This document shows positions 1 through 7,183 of a stretch of 64,000 bases of DNA, in pieces. Under the pieces are notes generated by a model, which saw only the letters and a program-made list of their open reading frames with translations, made no database searches and was not told the origin of the DNA. Position 1 is the stretch's first letter. Every line of letters begins with the position of its first letter. Source of the DNA: CAIKNB01 sp964415965 (GTDB lineage Bacteria > Patescibacteriota > Patescibacteriia > 2-12-FULL-60-25); contig CAYQCK010000003.1 of the NCBI GenBank assembly GCA_964415965.1, positions 62,001 to 126,000 of the forward strand, in the 5' to 3' direction. The translations under genes were made by a program, and so were the position numbers.

Positions 1-49
1 ATGGTTTGGTTGGCCATCGCCCCTTAACCCACCGACAGGAGAAAAACCC

Positions 50-628
50 ATGGAACAGACCGCGCTCCGCAGCGTTGAGGACATCCACCGCGAAGGCGAA
101 AGGTTGGCTGACTCGATCCCGGACATCCAGGTCCCGGACGACGCGCCGCCCAAGGTGAAAGTCCAGGTCGCCGAAGCCCTCCAGTACATGTTCAATTCCT
201 CGAGCAACTTGGACGCCAAACCCCGGCTCTGGATGAAGCTCGCCGCGCTCGGCCACCTCGTCCGCCACGACTCCAGCCTGCTCGACGCCTATCTGCCGCC
301 GGCGCTGCGCGAACCCGTCATCCGAGCGCTGGCGTCAGATGCCACGGTGCGCGGACTCATCTCGCAGATCAGGCGCCAGACCATGGGCCATGCCCGCAGC
401 AAGCGCGTCTTCGTCGGCTACGACCACCGGCGCTACGTGGCCGACCTCGAAGCGCTGCTCGACCTGCTGCGGCGCCTGGGCGTCGACACGAAAGCCGACA
501 GCCTCGACCTGGCGGAACAGTCGGCGCTCTTCCTGCTCGCCCGATCCCACGGCAGATACCCGAACGACGAAAGCTGGAAAGAGGCCGAAGCCGCCATGTC
601 CAAGCTCTTCCGTGACCGGTCTCGGTGA
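50..628 (+). CDS. Hypothetical soluble protein
   Basis: A 192-residue protein I do not recognise. The ATG follows a good Shine-Dalgarno sequence (AGGAGA, 37-42) by 7 bases, so this start is secure. There is no signal peptide or membrane segment. The sequence looks mostly helical, with a Pro/Asp-rich patch near residues 23-36 and a basic helical second half. An intrinsic terminator follows directly, so it is a single-gene unit or the last gene of one entering from the left. Codon use matches the neighbouring genes. Confidence 0.75.
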   Translation: MEQTALRSVEDIHREGERLADSIPDIQVPDDAPPKVKVQVAEALQYMFNSSSNLDAKPRLWMKLAALGHLVRHDSSLLDAYLPPALREPVIRALASDATVRGLISQIRRQTMGHARSKRVFVGYDHRRYVADLEALLDLLRRLGVDTKADSLDLAEQSALFLLARSHGRYPNDESWKEAEAAMSKLFRDRSR

Positions 629-635
629 TGCCTGC

Positions 636-674
636 ATCCGCCCCTGCGTTGACGCAGCGGGCGGATTTTTTATT
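636..674 (+). terminator. Intrinsic terminator after the first gene
   Basis: Stem ATCCGCCC plus CTGCG pairs with CGCAG plus GGGCGGAT, followed by a T-rich run. The end of the T-run is also the start of the next promoter's -35 box. Confidence 0.85.
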
Positions 675-701
675 TGACAGGCTTTGCCGGACAGCTAAGC
701 T
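674..701 (+). promoter_or_regulatory. Sigma70-type promoter of the NUDIX fusion gene
   Basis: -35 TTGACA (674-679), 16-base spacer, -10 TAAGCT (696-701). It overlaps the T-tract of the preceding terminator. Confidence 0.75.
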
Positions 702-719
702 CCGGTTTGGAGGAATCCC

Positions 720-1631
720 ATGCCCGGACCTTACAGCTGCGTCATCCACGGTTCATACCGCCGGCACTTCGCCGAGATCCAGGCTGCCCGCCGCGCCTTC
801 GAAAAATCGGGACTCTGCGTCCTGGCGCCTGACCCCCTGCCGGTCGTCGGCATGCGCGACGGTTTCGCGCTTCTCTCCGGACAGGAAACGGCTGACCCGC
901 GCGCCATCGAGCTCGAATTCCTGCACCGGATGAAACAGCTCGGCCGGAACGGCTTCAGCTACTTCGTCTGCCCGGACGGCTATCTCGGCAAGAGCGCGGC
1001 CTATGAACTCGGCTTGGCCCACGCCCTCAACGTCCCGTGCTTCTTCAGCCACGCGCCCCAAGACCTCCCCGCATACTTCCCGACAGGCTCGGTCTGGCGC
1101 GCGGACCGATTGGCGGCCCAGGTCGCAGCCCGCGGCATCCCGCGCACGCCGCCCAAACGCCGCGACCGCCGGCTCGAGGCGCTTTGGGAAGGACTCGTCG
1201 TCCCTAGTTCCGTCGTCGCGGCCGGCGCCATCATCGAAAGCGCCGGGCCGCGCGGCCGACGCGACATCCTGCTCGTCCGCACCCACAAGTGGCGCGACCG
1301 CTGGTCCATCGTCGGCGGCAAACTGCGCCGGAACGAACTGCTCAAGGAGGCGCTCCTCCGCGAAGTCCGCGAGGAGACCGGCTTGCGCGGCGCCGTCGGA
1401 CCGCACCTCTGCACCTTCGATCAACTCCGCGGCAGCGGCTACCACGACCCGGCCGTGCACCATCTGTTCGTGGATTTCGTGGTCCGCACCGGCCGCCGCA
1501 CCATCCGCTTGAACGACGAGGCCGAGGATTCCGTCTGGCTGCCCGCCGATATCGCGCTCCGCGACTTGCCGCTCGAGCCCAACGCCCGGCGGACCGTCCA
1601 GACGTACCTCCGGACAGCAGCCACAACCTGA
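720..1631 (+). CDS. Deoxyribosyltransferase-like domain fused to NUDIX hydrolase
   Basis: A 303-residue, two-domain protein. Residues 1-125 resemble the nucleoside 2-deoxyribosyltransferase-like fold: an early GSY loop, an ELEFL helix and a GYLGKSAAYELGLA segment. Residues 160-300 are a NUDIX domain with an intact NUDIX box at 200-222 (G, x5, E, x7, REVREETGL), so a Mg2+-dependent nucleoside-diphosphate-X hydrolase is expected. GGAGGA (709-714) precedes the ATG. The gene has its own promoter. The pairing suggests nucleotide salvage or sanitation, but the substrate cannot be read from the sequence. NUDIX call secure; N-terminal call less so. Confidence 0.85.
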   Translation: MPGPYSCVIHGSYRRHFAEIQAARRAFEKSGLCVLAPDPLPVVGMRDGFALLSGQETADPRAIELEFLHRMKQLGRNGFSYFVCPDGYLGKSAAYELGLAHALNVPCFFSHAPQDLPAYFPTGSVWRADRLAAQVAARGIPRTPPKRRDRRLEALWEGLVVPSSVVAAGAIIESAGPRGRRDILLVRTHKWRDRWSIVGGKLRRNELLKEALLREVREETGLRGAVGPHLCTFDQLRGSGYHDPAVHHLFVDFVVRTGRRTIRLNDEAEDSVWLPADIALRDLPLEPNARRTVQTYLRTAATT

Positions 1632-1670
1632 ACTCCGCAGTCCTTAGGACGAACCATCCGGGCCCAGGGA

Positions 1671-1699
1671 TTGACGAGATGGGCGAAGTCTGCTAGCTT
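1671..1699 (+). promoter_or_regulatory. Sigma70-type promoter
   Basis: TTGACG (1671-1676), 17-base spacer, TAGCTT (1694-1699), upstream of the 89-residue membrane protein. Confidence 0.75.
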
Positions 1700-1739
1700 G
1701 ATCCATCGCAGAAATCCCTGACAAGAACGGAGACGGCCG

Positions 1740-2009
1740 ATGATTGGAGATCTCGTTTTCTATCTCGTGAGCGGATCCCTCTGCCTGTACTTGGCTATCC
1801 TCCACGACGCCCGCCTCGCCCGATTGCGGGACCCTGACTCGGTCGCTCGCCTCAAGGGCGATGGGTCCTTGGCTGGGTTGGCCGAACCGAAATCTCTCCT
1901 CTGGATCGGCCTGGGCATAGCCATCTGGCCGATTCTCATGGGCTGTATCTTTCGGCTCTGGCTGAAGGATTCGACCATCGTCAGTTGGGTCGTCAATCAG
2001 AACGACTGA
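1740..2009 (+). CDS. Small two-helix membrane protein
   Basis: An 89-residue protein I do not recognise. Two hydrophobic segments (about residues 5-21 and 52-72) are separated by a short charged loop, so it should be an integral membrane hairpin. A GGAG motif lies about 8 bases before the ATG. It is monocistronic, with its own promoter upstream and a strong terminator right after the stop, which supports a real gene. No catalytic motif is visible. Confidence 0.7.
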   Translation: MIGDLVFYLVSGSLCLYLAILHDARLARLRDPDSVARLKGDGSLAGLAEPKSLLWIGLGIAIWPILMGCIFRLWLKDSTIVSWVVNQND

Positions 2010-2016
2010 CCCGCCG

Positions 2017-2050
2017 CCCGCCGTCATCTCGAAAACGGCGGGTATTTTTG
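2017..2050 (+). terminator. Intrinsic terminator
   Basis: Stem CCCGCCGT/ACGGCGGG with a 10-base loop, then TATTTTTG. Confidence 0.85.
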
Positions 2051-2076
2051 TCCGACCGAACCGGACGGGCCCGGCC

Positions 2077-2105
2077 TTGACGCGCGCGCCTTCCTGGCCT
2101 AAGCT
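2077..2105 (+). promoter_or_regulatory. Promoter of the DHH gene (near-leaderless)
   Basis: TTGACG (2077-2082), 17 bases, TAAGCT (2100-2105). The ATG at 2118 lies only 12 bases past the -10 box and there is no Shine-Dalgarno sequence. Confidence 0.8.
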
Positions 2106-2117
2106 CACCTATCGCTT

Positions 2118-3083
2118 ATGGATGCCCTGACCCACAACTTCGGCCGCATCCACGAAACGCTCAGCCAGGCCGAGCGCGTGCTTTTGGTCGCCCACAAAAA
2201 ACCGGACGGCGACACCTTGGGCGCCAGTTCGGCGCTCCTCGACTGGCTCAGCGGAGCCGGCAAGGACGTGACCGCCTTTTGCGCCGACCAGCCCGCGGCT
2301 GCCTACCGCTACCTGCACAACGTCCACCAGTACACCTGCGACCCGGTGGTCTTCGGCCGCCGCTATGACGCCGTAGTCATCCTCGACTCCGGCGACTTGC
2401 GTTACGCTGGCGTCCACGACCATTTCCCGCGGCTCGCCCCAGGCTACACGCTCGTGAACATCGACCACCACGTCACCAACGAACGCTACGGCCACCTGAA
2501 CGCCGTCCTGCCCGACGCGAGCTCGACCTGCGAGATCGTCTGGCGCTTCTTCGAGACCAACCGCATCGCCATCGATCCGCCGATGGCCACTGCCCTGCTG
2601 ACCGGCATCTATTTCGACACCAGCAACTTCTCGAACGCCGCTACCCGCAGTTCGACCATCGAAGCCTCCTCGGCGCTTTTGGCCGCCGGCGCGCACAACG
2701 GCGAGATCCTGCGCCACACCCTGCACAACAAATCCATCGACCTGCTCAAGGTCTGGGGCATCCTGCTCTCGCGCCTACGGCACAACAAGGAGCTGGACGT
2801 CGTCAGCACCTATATCCTGGAATCCGACGTGTCCGGCCTGTCGAACGAGGCGGTCGACGGCGCGGCCAATTTCCTGAACGCCGTGGTCGGCGAAAGCGAC
2901 ACCGTCATGACTTTGCGCGAGCTGCCCCACGGCCAGGTAAAAGGCTCGTTCCGCAGCGTCGGCCGCGACATCTCGAAAGTCGCCAAGCTCCTGGGCGGCG
3001 GCGGCCACAAGAAAGCGGCCGGCTTCACCGTCGCCGGCCGCATCGTCGAGACGCCCGAGGGGCCGGAAATCGTGGCCCCGTAA
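2118..3083 (+). CDS. nrnA: DHH-family phosphoesterase (NrnA-like)
   Basis: 321 residues. The DHH/DHHA1 superfamily hydrolyses phosphodiester bonds with Mn2+; NrnA-type members degrade nanoRNAs, cyclic dinucleotide products or 3'-phosphoadenosine phosphate. Visible motifs: HKKPDGDTLGA (about 26-36), an ILDSGD segment, the signature NIDHH (about 115-120), and the DHHA1 motif GGGGHKKAAGF near residue 295. Length is typical of NrnA. The gene has its own promoter with almost no leader. Family assignment is firm; which substrate it uses is inference. Confidence 0.9.
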   Translation: MDALTHNFGRIHETLSQAERVLLVAHKKPDGDTLGASSALLDWLSGAGKDVTAFCADQPAAAYRYLHNVHQYTCDPVVFGRRYDAVVILDSGDLRYAGVHDHFPRLAPGYTLVNIDHHVTNERYGHLNAVLPDASSTCEIVWRFFETNRIAIDPPMATALLTGIYFDTSNFSNAATRSSTIEASSALLAAGAHNGEILRHTLHNKSIDLLKVWGILLSRLRHNKELDVVSTYILESDVSGLSNEAVDGAANFLNAVVGESDTVMTLRELPHGQVKGSFRSVGRDISKVAKLLGGGGHKKAAGFTVAGRIVETPEGPEIVAP

Positions 3084-3090
3084 ACGGCGC

Positions 3091-3119
3091 TTGCCATCTT
3101 CCGGAGGGCGGCTTAGGGT
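3091..3119 (+). promoter_or_regulatory. Promoter of second NUDIX gene (leaderless)
   Basis: TTGCCA (3091-3096), 17 bases, TAGGGT (3114-3119). The ATG at 3126 coincides with the expected transcription start. Confidence 0.65.
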
Positions 3120-3125
3120 TAGCCC

Positions 3126-3581
3126 ATGCCGCACATTCATGACAAAATCGATTTCGCCGTCACGATCTTCGTGGTCTACGCAGGCCGCGTGCTGTTCATC
3201 AAACACAAGGCTCTGGGCATCTGGCTGGCCGTCGGCGGCCATGTCGAGCTGGACGAGGATCCGGAGACCGCCGCCCTCCGCGAGGCCCGCGAGGAAAGCG
3301 GGCTGGACGTCGAACTCTTGGGCGAACGTCCGCTGACGGGGATACAGAACGGACGCGCGCTCATCGCGCCCGCCTACCTGGACATCCACGACATCTCGCC
3401 GACCCATCGGCACGTCGGGATGGTCTACTTCGCCCGCGCGCGGACCGAACGGGTCGCGCTGGCCGAAACCGAACACGACGCCATCCGCTGGCTCGCGGCC
3501 GAGGATCTGGAAGATCCCGCCTACGGCCTCTTGCCGCAAATGAAATTTTACGCCCAAGAGGCGCTCCGCCGCTGCCCCTGA
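3126..3581 (+). CDS. NUDIX hydrolase
   Basis: A 151-residue single-domain NUDIX protein. The NUDIX box is intact: a glycine followed by HVELD, then E, seven residues and REAREESGL, at about residues 38-60. NUDIX enzymes cleave nucleoside diphosphates linked to another group, using Mg2+ bound by the box glutamates. An HVGMVYFARA strand and a final WLAAEDLED helix are typical of the fold. The ATG lies where transcription should start, with no Shine-Dalgarno sequence. Substrate unknown. Confidence 0.88.
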   Translation: MPHIHDKIDFAVTIFVVYAGRVLFIKHKALGIWLAVGGHVELDEDPETAALREAREESGLDVELLGERPLTGIQNGRALIAPAYLDIHDISPTHRHVGMVYFARARTERVALAETEHDAIRWLAAEDLEDPAYGLLPQMKFYAQEALRRCP

Positions 3582-3584
3582 CTT

Positions 3585-3616
3585 ACAGCGCGTCGTGAAG
3601 ACGCGCTGTTCCTTTA
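3585..3616 (+). terminator. Intrinsic terminator
   Basis: Perfect stem ACAGCGCGTC/GACGCGCTGT with a 5-base loop, then TTCCTTT. Confidence 0.75.
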
Positions 3617-3659
3617 CCTGGCCTCACGGCCACGTCCCGACCGGCGGCGAGCGCCGCAC

Positions 3660-3688
3660 ATGACGACCCCGCTTTGGGATGCTATCTT
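3660..3688 (+). promoter_or_regulatory. Promoter of a leaderless gene
   Basis: ATGACG (3660-3665), 17 bases, TATCTT (3683-3688). It decides the downstream start: the ATG at 3679 lies inside the promoter, so the ATG at 3697 is used. Confidence 0.65.
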
Positions 3689-3696
3689 TCACCCAT

Positions 3697-4140
3697 ATGC
3701 TGAGAGATCCCTTCGCCCGTCCGGCCACCGAGGCCGCGCCCGAGACCTCGGTCGAAAGCGCGAAAACCAAGTTGGCCGAGAAAAAAATCGGATTGCTCGA
3801 GAAGCTCAAGGCCTCCCCTTACGCTTTCGCCCTGACGGCCCTCATGTCCATCAACAGCCAGACCGGTTGCACACCGTTCCGGGAGCTGCCTCCGATGGCC
3901 GCCGACGTCGGCAAGAGCCAGCACGAAGTCCACATGCGGCAAGACCGCTGCAACATCGGACGGCGCCAGGCGAAAGAGATCTTCAAGCATACGGGCCGGA
4001 CGCCCCAAATCCGCGAATACGCGGCCGAAGCCTACCTGAAATTCAACGCCTGCTACGAAGGGCTGGCCCACAACGTCTGGGACGAAAAGACTTACCAGGA
4101 AGCCGAACTGGCGCTGGCTGCCGCCCAGAAGAAATATTGA
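3697..4140 (+). CDS. Hypothetical soluble protein
   Basis: 147 residues if it starts at 3697, eight bases past the -10 box; the longer reading from 3679 would begin inside the promoter. I do not recognise it. It is charged and helical, with Ala/Glu/Lys-rich segments at both ends and four cysteines (TGCTPF, RCNIG, NACYEG), two of which could form a metal or disulfide site. No signal peptide or membrane helix. It is followed by the regulated clpP promoter. Confidence 0.7.
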   Translation: MLRDPFARPATEAAPETSVESAKTKLAEKKIGLLEKLKASPYAFALTALMSINSQTGCTPFRELPPMAADVGKSQHEVHMRQDRCNIGRRQAKEIFKHTGRTPQIREYAAEAYLKFNACYEGLAHNVWDEKTYQEAELALAAAQKKY

Positions 4141-4153
4141 ACCCGGATATTTG

Positions 4154-4180
4154 TTAGCACTCTACACTTTTGACTGCTAA
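4154..4180 (+). promoter_or_regulatory. CIRCE element (HrcA operator)
   Basis: TTAGCACTC (4154-4162), nine bases, GACTGCTAA (4172-4180). This matches the CIRCE consensus TTAGCACTC-N9-GAGTGCTAA with one mismatch. It overlaps the clpP -35 box, so HrcA binding would block RNA polymerase until heat stress. Confidence 0.9.
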
Positions 4181-4198
4181 TACGGGATAGGTTATGCT
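4170..4198 (+). promoter_or_regulatory. clpP promoter
   Basis: TTGACT (4170-4175), 17 bases, TATGCT (4193-4198). The -35 box is shared with the right CIRCE arm. The transcript would begin near 4205 with a GGCGCGG/CCGCGCC hairpin just before the start codon. Confidence 0.85.
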
Positions 4199-4232
4199 GT
4201 GGGGGCGCGGCTGTCCGCGCCACAATAAACAT

Positions 4233-4847
4233 ATGAATCCACTCGAAATCCGCTCGCAAACAGCGAATTCTTGGCTCGTGCCGACTGTCATCGAAAAGTC
4301 GACCAATGGCGAACGCGCCTACGACATCTACTCCCGCCTGCTCAAGGACCGCATCATCATGCTCGGCTCGCCCATCGACGACGACATCGCCAACATCGTC
4401 ATCGCCCAGATGCTGTTCCTCGAAAGCCAGGACAAGACCAAAGACATCAAGCTTTACATCAACTCCCCCGGCGGGAGCGTCACCTCGGGCCTCGCCATCT
4501 ACGACACCATGCAGCACGTGGCCTGCGACGTCTCGACCATCTGCGTCGGCATGGCCGCCTCGATGGGCGCGGTCCTGCTCGCCGGTGGCGCCAAAGGCAA
4601 GCGCCTCGCCCTGCCCAACGCCGAGATCATGATCCACCAGCCGCTGGGCGGCATCGAGGGCCAAGCCACGGACATCAAGATTCGCGCCGAGCGCATGCTC
4701 AAGGTCAAGGACCAGCTCAACCGCATCCTGGCCAAGCACACGGGCCAAGCCATCAAGCAGCTCGAGACCGACACGGACCGCGACAATTTCATGGACCCGA
4801 AAGAAGCCCTGGCCTACGGGCTGATAGACAAAGTCCTCGGGAAATGA
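4233..4847 (+). CDS. clpP: ATP-dependent Clp protease proteolytic subunit
   Basis: 204 residues from the ATG at 4233; an in-frame ATG at 4194 lies inside the -10 box and cannot be the start. ClpP forms a 14-subunit barrel that degrades proteins unfolded by ClpX, ClpC or ClpA. The triad is readable: Ser110 in GMAASMGA, His135 in IMIHQPLGG and, by alignment, Asp184 in DRDNF. The SPGGSVTSG oxyanion strand is intact. No Shine-Dalgarno sequence; a hairpin occupies the short leader. No clpX is nearby. Regulation by HrcA through the overlapping CIRCE is expected. Confidence 0.97.
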   Translation: MNPLEIRSQTANSWLVPTVIEKSTNGERAYDIYSRLLKDRIIMLGSPIDDDIANIVIAQMLFLESQDKTKDIKLYINSPGGSVTSGLAIYDTMQHVACDVSTICVGMAASMGAVLLAGGAKGKRLALPNAEIMIHQPLGGIEGQATDIKIRAERMLKVKDQLNRILAKHTGQAIKQLETDTDRDNFMDPKEALAYGLIDKVLGK

Positions 4848-4856
4848 CCCCCCGAC

Positions 4857-4890
4857 AAAAAACATCCCGGCGACCACCGGGATGTTTTTG
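4857..4890 (+). terminator. Bidirectional terminator after clpP
   Basis: ACATCCCGG/CCGGGATGT with a 6-base loop, A-run before and T-run after; it can serve clpP and the convergent gene. Confidence 0.85.
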
Positions 4891-4895
4891 TAGAA

Positions 4896-5513
4896 TCACT
4901 CGCTTTGAATCAACGACTTGGTGATGTATTCCAGGTCCTTCTGGAAATCTTCGGTACGTTCAAAATAAGGCAGCCCAGCCTCGGCGCAGGCGGGCTTGAG
5001 CCAACGGCTGAAATCAGCGGCGAAGGCCGCGACCTGGCGCATAACCTCGGTGTCGCTGTCGCGCAGCCAATCGTCAGGGCTCGTATTTTTGGCCATCCCG
5101 TCCATGATTTGGGCGACATCCTCCGAACCGACGAACAACGCCCGGACCGTGCCGGACTGGGAATGGTCCATGATGTCCTTGGCGAATTCCGGCAGCACTT
5201 GGACGCCCTCGAGCACAAAATCCTTCCCGGCTGTCACTGCTTCTGCGATGAGCCGCCGGAACTCGGGTTCCATGGACTTGGCTTCGATGAGCTGGAGCCG
5301 GGTAAGCTCCGCGGGCGGCAAAGTGTTGTCCGCCGGGTCGCCTGAGAACCCCGGGAACGGGAATTTCTCGGCCCGCTCCGCTTCCGGCAGCTTGGCCGAA
5401 TATTCGCTTCCGATGTCGTCGGCCGTCAGGACTGAAGCGCCGATTTGGGCCGCGAGCTTGCGGGCCGCGATGCTTTTTCCGATGCGGGGAGCGCCCCCGA
5501 TGAGATAAATCAT
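4896..5513 (-). CDS. P-loop kinase-like protein
   Basis: 205 residues starting MIYLIGG; a longer in-frame reading upstream has no support. A Walker A-type loop GGAPRIGKS lies at residues 6-14 and a second-strand LEGVQVLP segment near 110 resembles Walker B positions of small P-loop kinases such as 2-phosphoglycerate-kinase-like or zeta-type proteins. No substrate motif is clear. It converges on clpP across a shared terminator and lies downstream of the spermidine-synthase-like gene on the same strand. Confidence 0.75.
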   Translation of the reverse strand: MIYLIGGAPRIGKSIAARKLAAQIGASVLTADDIGSEYSAKLPEAERAEKFPFPGFSGDPADNTLPPAELTRLQLIEAKSMEPEFRRLIAEAVTAGKDFVLEGVQVLPEFAKDIMDHSQSGTVRALFVGSEDVAQIMDGMAKNTSPDDWLRDSDTEVMRQVAAFAADFSRWLKPACAEAGLPYFERTEDFQKDLEYITKSLIQSE

Positions 5514-5577
5514 ATGTTTCAAGATAACCGATAATCCGAGTTTATTCCATGGACCGGTCTCTCGCGGCCTAAGCGCG

Positions 5578-7182
5578 TCACCAGTATCCGGCTTCGGAAT
5601 ACATGGCCAGACTCTCGTAATCGGCCGTGCCGGCGTCGTCGGTCCAAGGCTTCCCGGCTTCGGGCGTAGGCAGCGCCACGGCCGCCGCAACGCCGGATTT
5701 CTCCCGGATTTCCCGAGCCAAGTCAGCGGCCTTGGGACCAGCGCCTTGCCCGGCGAAAATCAGGACGTTCGCGACCTTGTCCGGGGAAGGGCCGTTGCCC
5801 ATGCTGACGATAGCCAGCCAGTCGAAGCCGGTGCGGAAAGTCCCGACCAGCCGCGCCTGGAAATTTTTTCCGTCTTCGCCGCTCGGCAGCGGAGGCATGA
5901 TCATGTTGGCCACCAATACGCCGCCCGGCTTGAGCGCCCGGCGGTAGTCCGCCACGGCTTCCCGCGTCAGCAGCTGCCAGGGCACGCAATGGTCTCCGCC
6001 GAACGCGTCGGCCGCGATGATGCCGTAGCGGCGATCCAAACGGCGCACCGCCGGACGCGCATCATCGACGATGACCTTGACCCTTTCGGGATAGGCCGTG
6101 CCGTACGCCTCTTGCGCCGCCCGGTAGACCGCGGGATCGATTTCGATGGCGTCGACGGTGGCCTGCGGATGGCGCGCCGCGAACTCGTCCGCCATCTGCA
6201 TCCCGCCCGCCCCGACGAGCAGCAGGCTGTCCGGCTCCGCCACCAACCCGTCGGCCGCCCTCATCCCGGCGACGTAATCGAACAACGAAACATGCGGGGA
6301 GTCTGGCCGGGCCGCGGAATGGTAACCGGAATTGATTTTCAGGAACCTGGCCGGGCCGCCTTTGAAGGTCGCGTCCTGGATGGATACATGGCCGTAGGCC
6401 GAGGGGATTTCCCGACCGCCGACCGGGCTGTCCGCGGCCGGGACCAGTCCCGGCGCCAAGACCATGCCCATGGCCGCCAAGGCGGCGTACGGCTTGCGCA
6501 CCCGGTTCCTGGCCGAAAAACCCAGACCGCACAGGACGAGCAGCGAACCGATGGCGAAGACGAGATGCGTGACCGGCAAAAGCGGCAGCAGGACATAGCC
6601 CGTGACATAGGTGCCGCACAGACTGCCGATGGTCCCGACGGCCGACAGGAAACCGGCGATGCGGCCGCTCTGCTCGAGCTTGTCCACGGTGAGGCGCAGG
6701 ACCGCCGGGGCGACCGCGCCCAATAGGAACGAAGGCGGCGCGAACAGCAGGAGCGAGGCCAAAGGCACGACGGTTTGGAGCGGCCAATCGGCGACTTTGC
6801 CCAAAAACGGACGGCTGGCCAAGGCCAAGCCGATGGACCAAACGCCGGCGAGCAGCAGGAACGACGCCACGGTCGAAAGCCGCGGCCGCTTGTCGGCCGC
6901 GATGCCGCCGAGCCAGGCGCCGAGCGCCAAAGCCACGAGGATTACGCCGATGATGTTGGTCCAGACCAGGATGGACGTCCCGAAATACGGCGCCATAAGC
7001 CGCGCCTCGAGCAGTTCGAGGCTCATGACTGCGAATCCGCTCACGAAAGCGGCAGCGACGGCCGGCCAATGTCCCGTGAGGACGGCGGCTTTGGGCGTGG
7101 ACGCGACCGGCTCGCTACAAAGCACCCCGCCCTCACGGGCTGGGTGCTGCTGTTGGATGTTTATTTGTCCGGTCTGACCCAT
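5578..7182 (-). CDS. Membrane-anchored spermidine-synthase-like protein
   Basis: 534 residues. The first half (about 40-250) holds about seven or eight hydrophobic helices, as in the family annotated fused MFS/spermidine synthase. The second half is a Rossmann methyltransferase/spermidine-synthase domain: glycine loop LLVGAGGMQMAD, acidic strand end DAIEIDP, then VDDAR and DAFGG where the catalytic aspartate of aminopropyltransferases would sit. Its true reaction is unknown for most members. The start lies one base after the gyrA stop, so it is probably translated from the gyrA message. Confidence 0.85.
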   Translation of the reverse strand: MGQTGQINIQQQHPAREGGVLCSEPVASTPKAAVLTGHWPAVAAAFVSGFAVMSLELLEARLMAPYFGTSILVWTNIIGVILVALALGAWLGGIAADKRPRLSTVASFLLLAGVWSIGLALASRPFLGKVADWPLQTVVPLASLLLFAPPSFLLGAVAPAVLRLTVDKLEQSGRIAGFLSAVGTIGSLCGTYVTGYVLLPLLPVTHLVFAIGSLLVLCGLGFSARNRVRKPYAALAAMGMVLAPGLVPAADSPVGGREIPSAYGHVSIQDATFKGGPARFLKINSGYHSAARPDSPHVSLFDYVAGMRAADGLVAEPDSLLLVGAGGMQMADEFAARHPQATVDAIEIDPAVYRAAQEAYGTAYPERVKVIVDDARPAVRRLDRRYGIIAADAFGGDHCVPWQLLTREAVADYRRALKPGGVLVANMIMPPLPSGEDGKNFQARLVGTFRTGFDWLAIVSMGNGPSPDKVANVLIFAGQGAGPKAADLAREIREKSGVAAAVALPTPEAGKPWTDDAGTADYESLAMYSEAGYW

Positions 7183-7183
7183 G

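Noticed and set aside
3679..3696. Earlier start for the 147-residue protein
   Set aside because: It lies upstream of and inside the -10 box.
4194..4232. Earlier start for clpP
   Set aside because: The ATG at 4194 overlaps the -10 box, so it could not be in the message.
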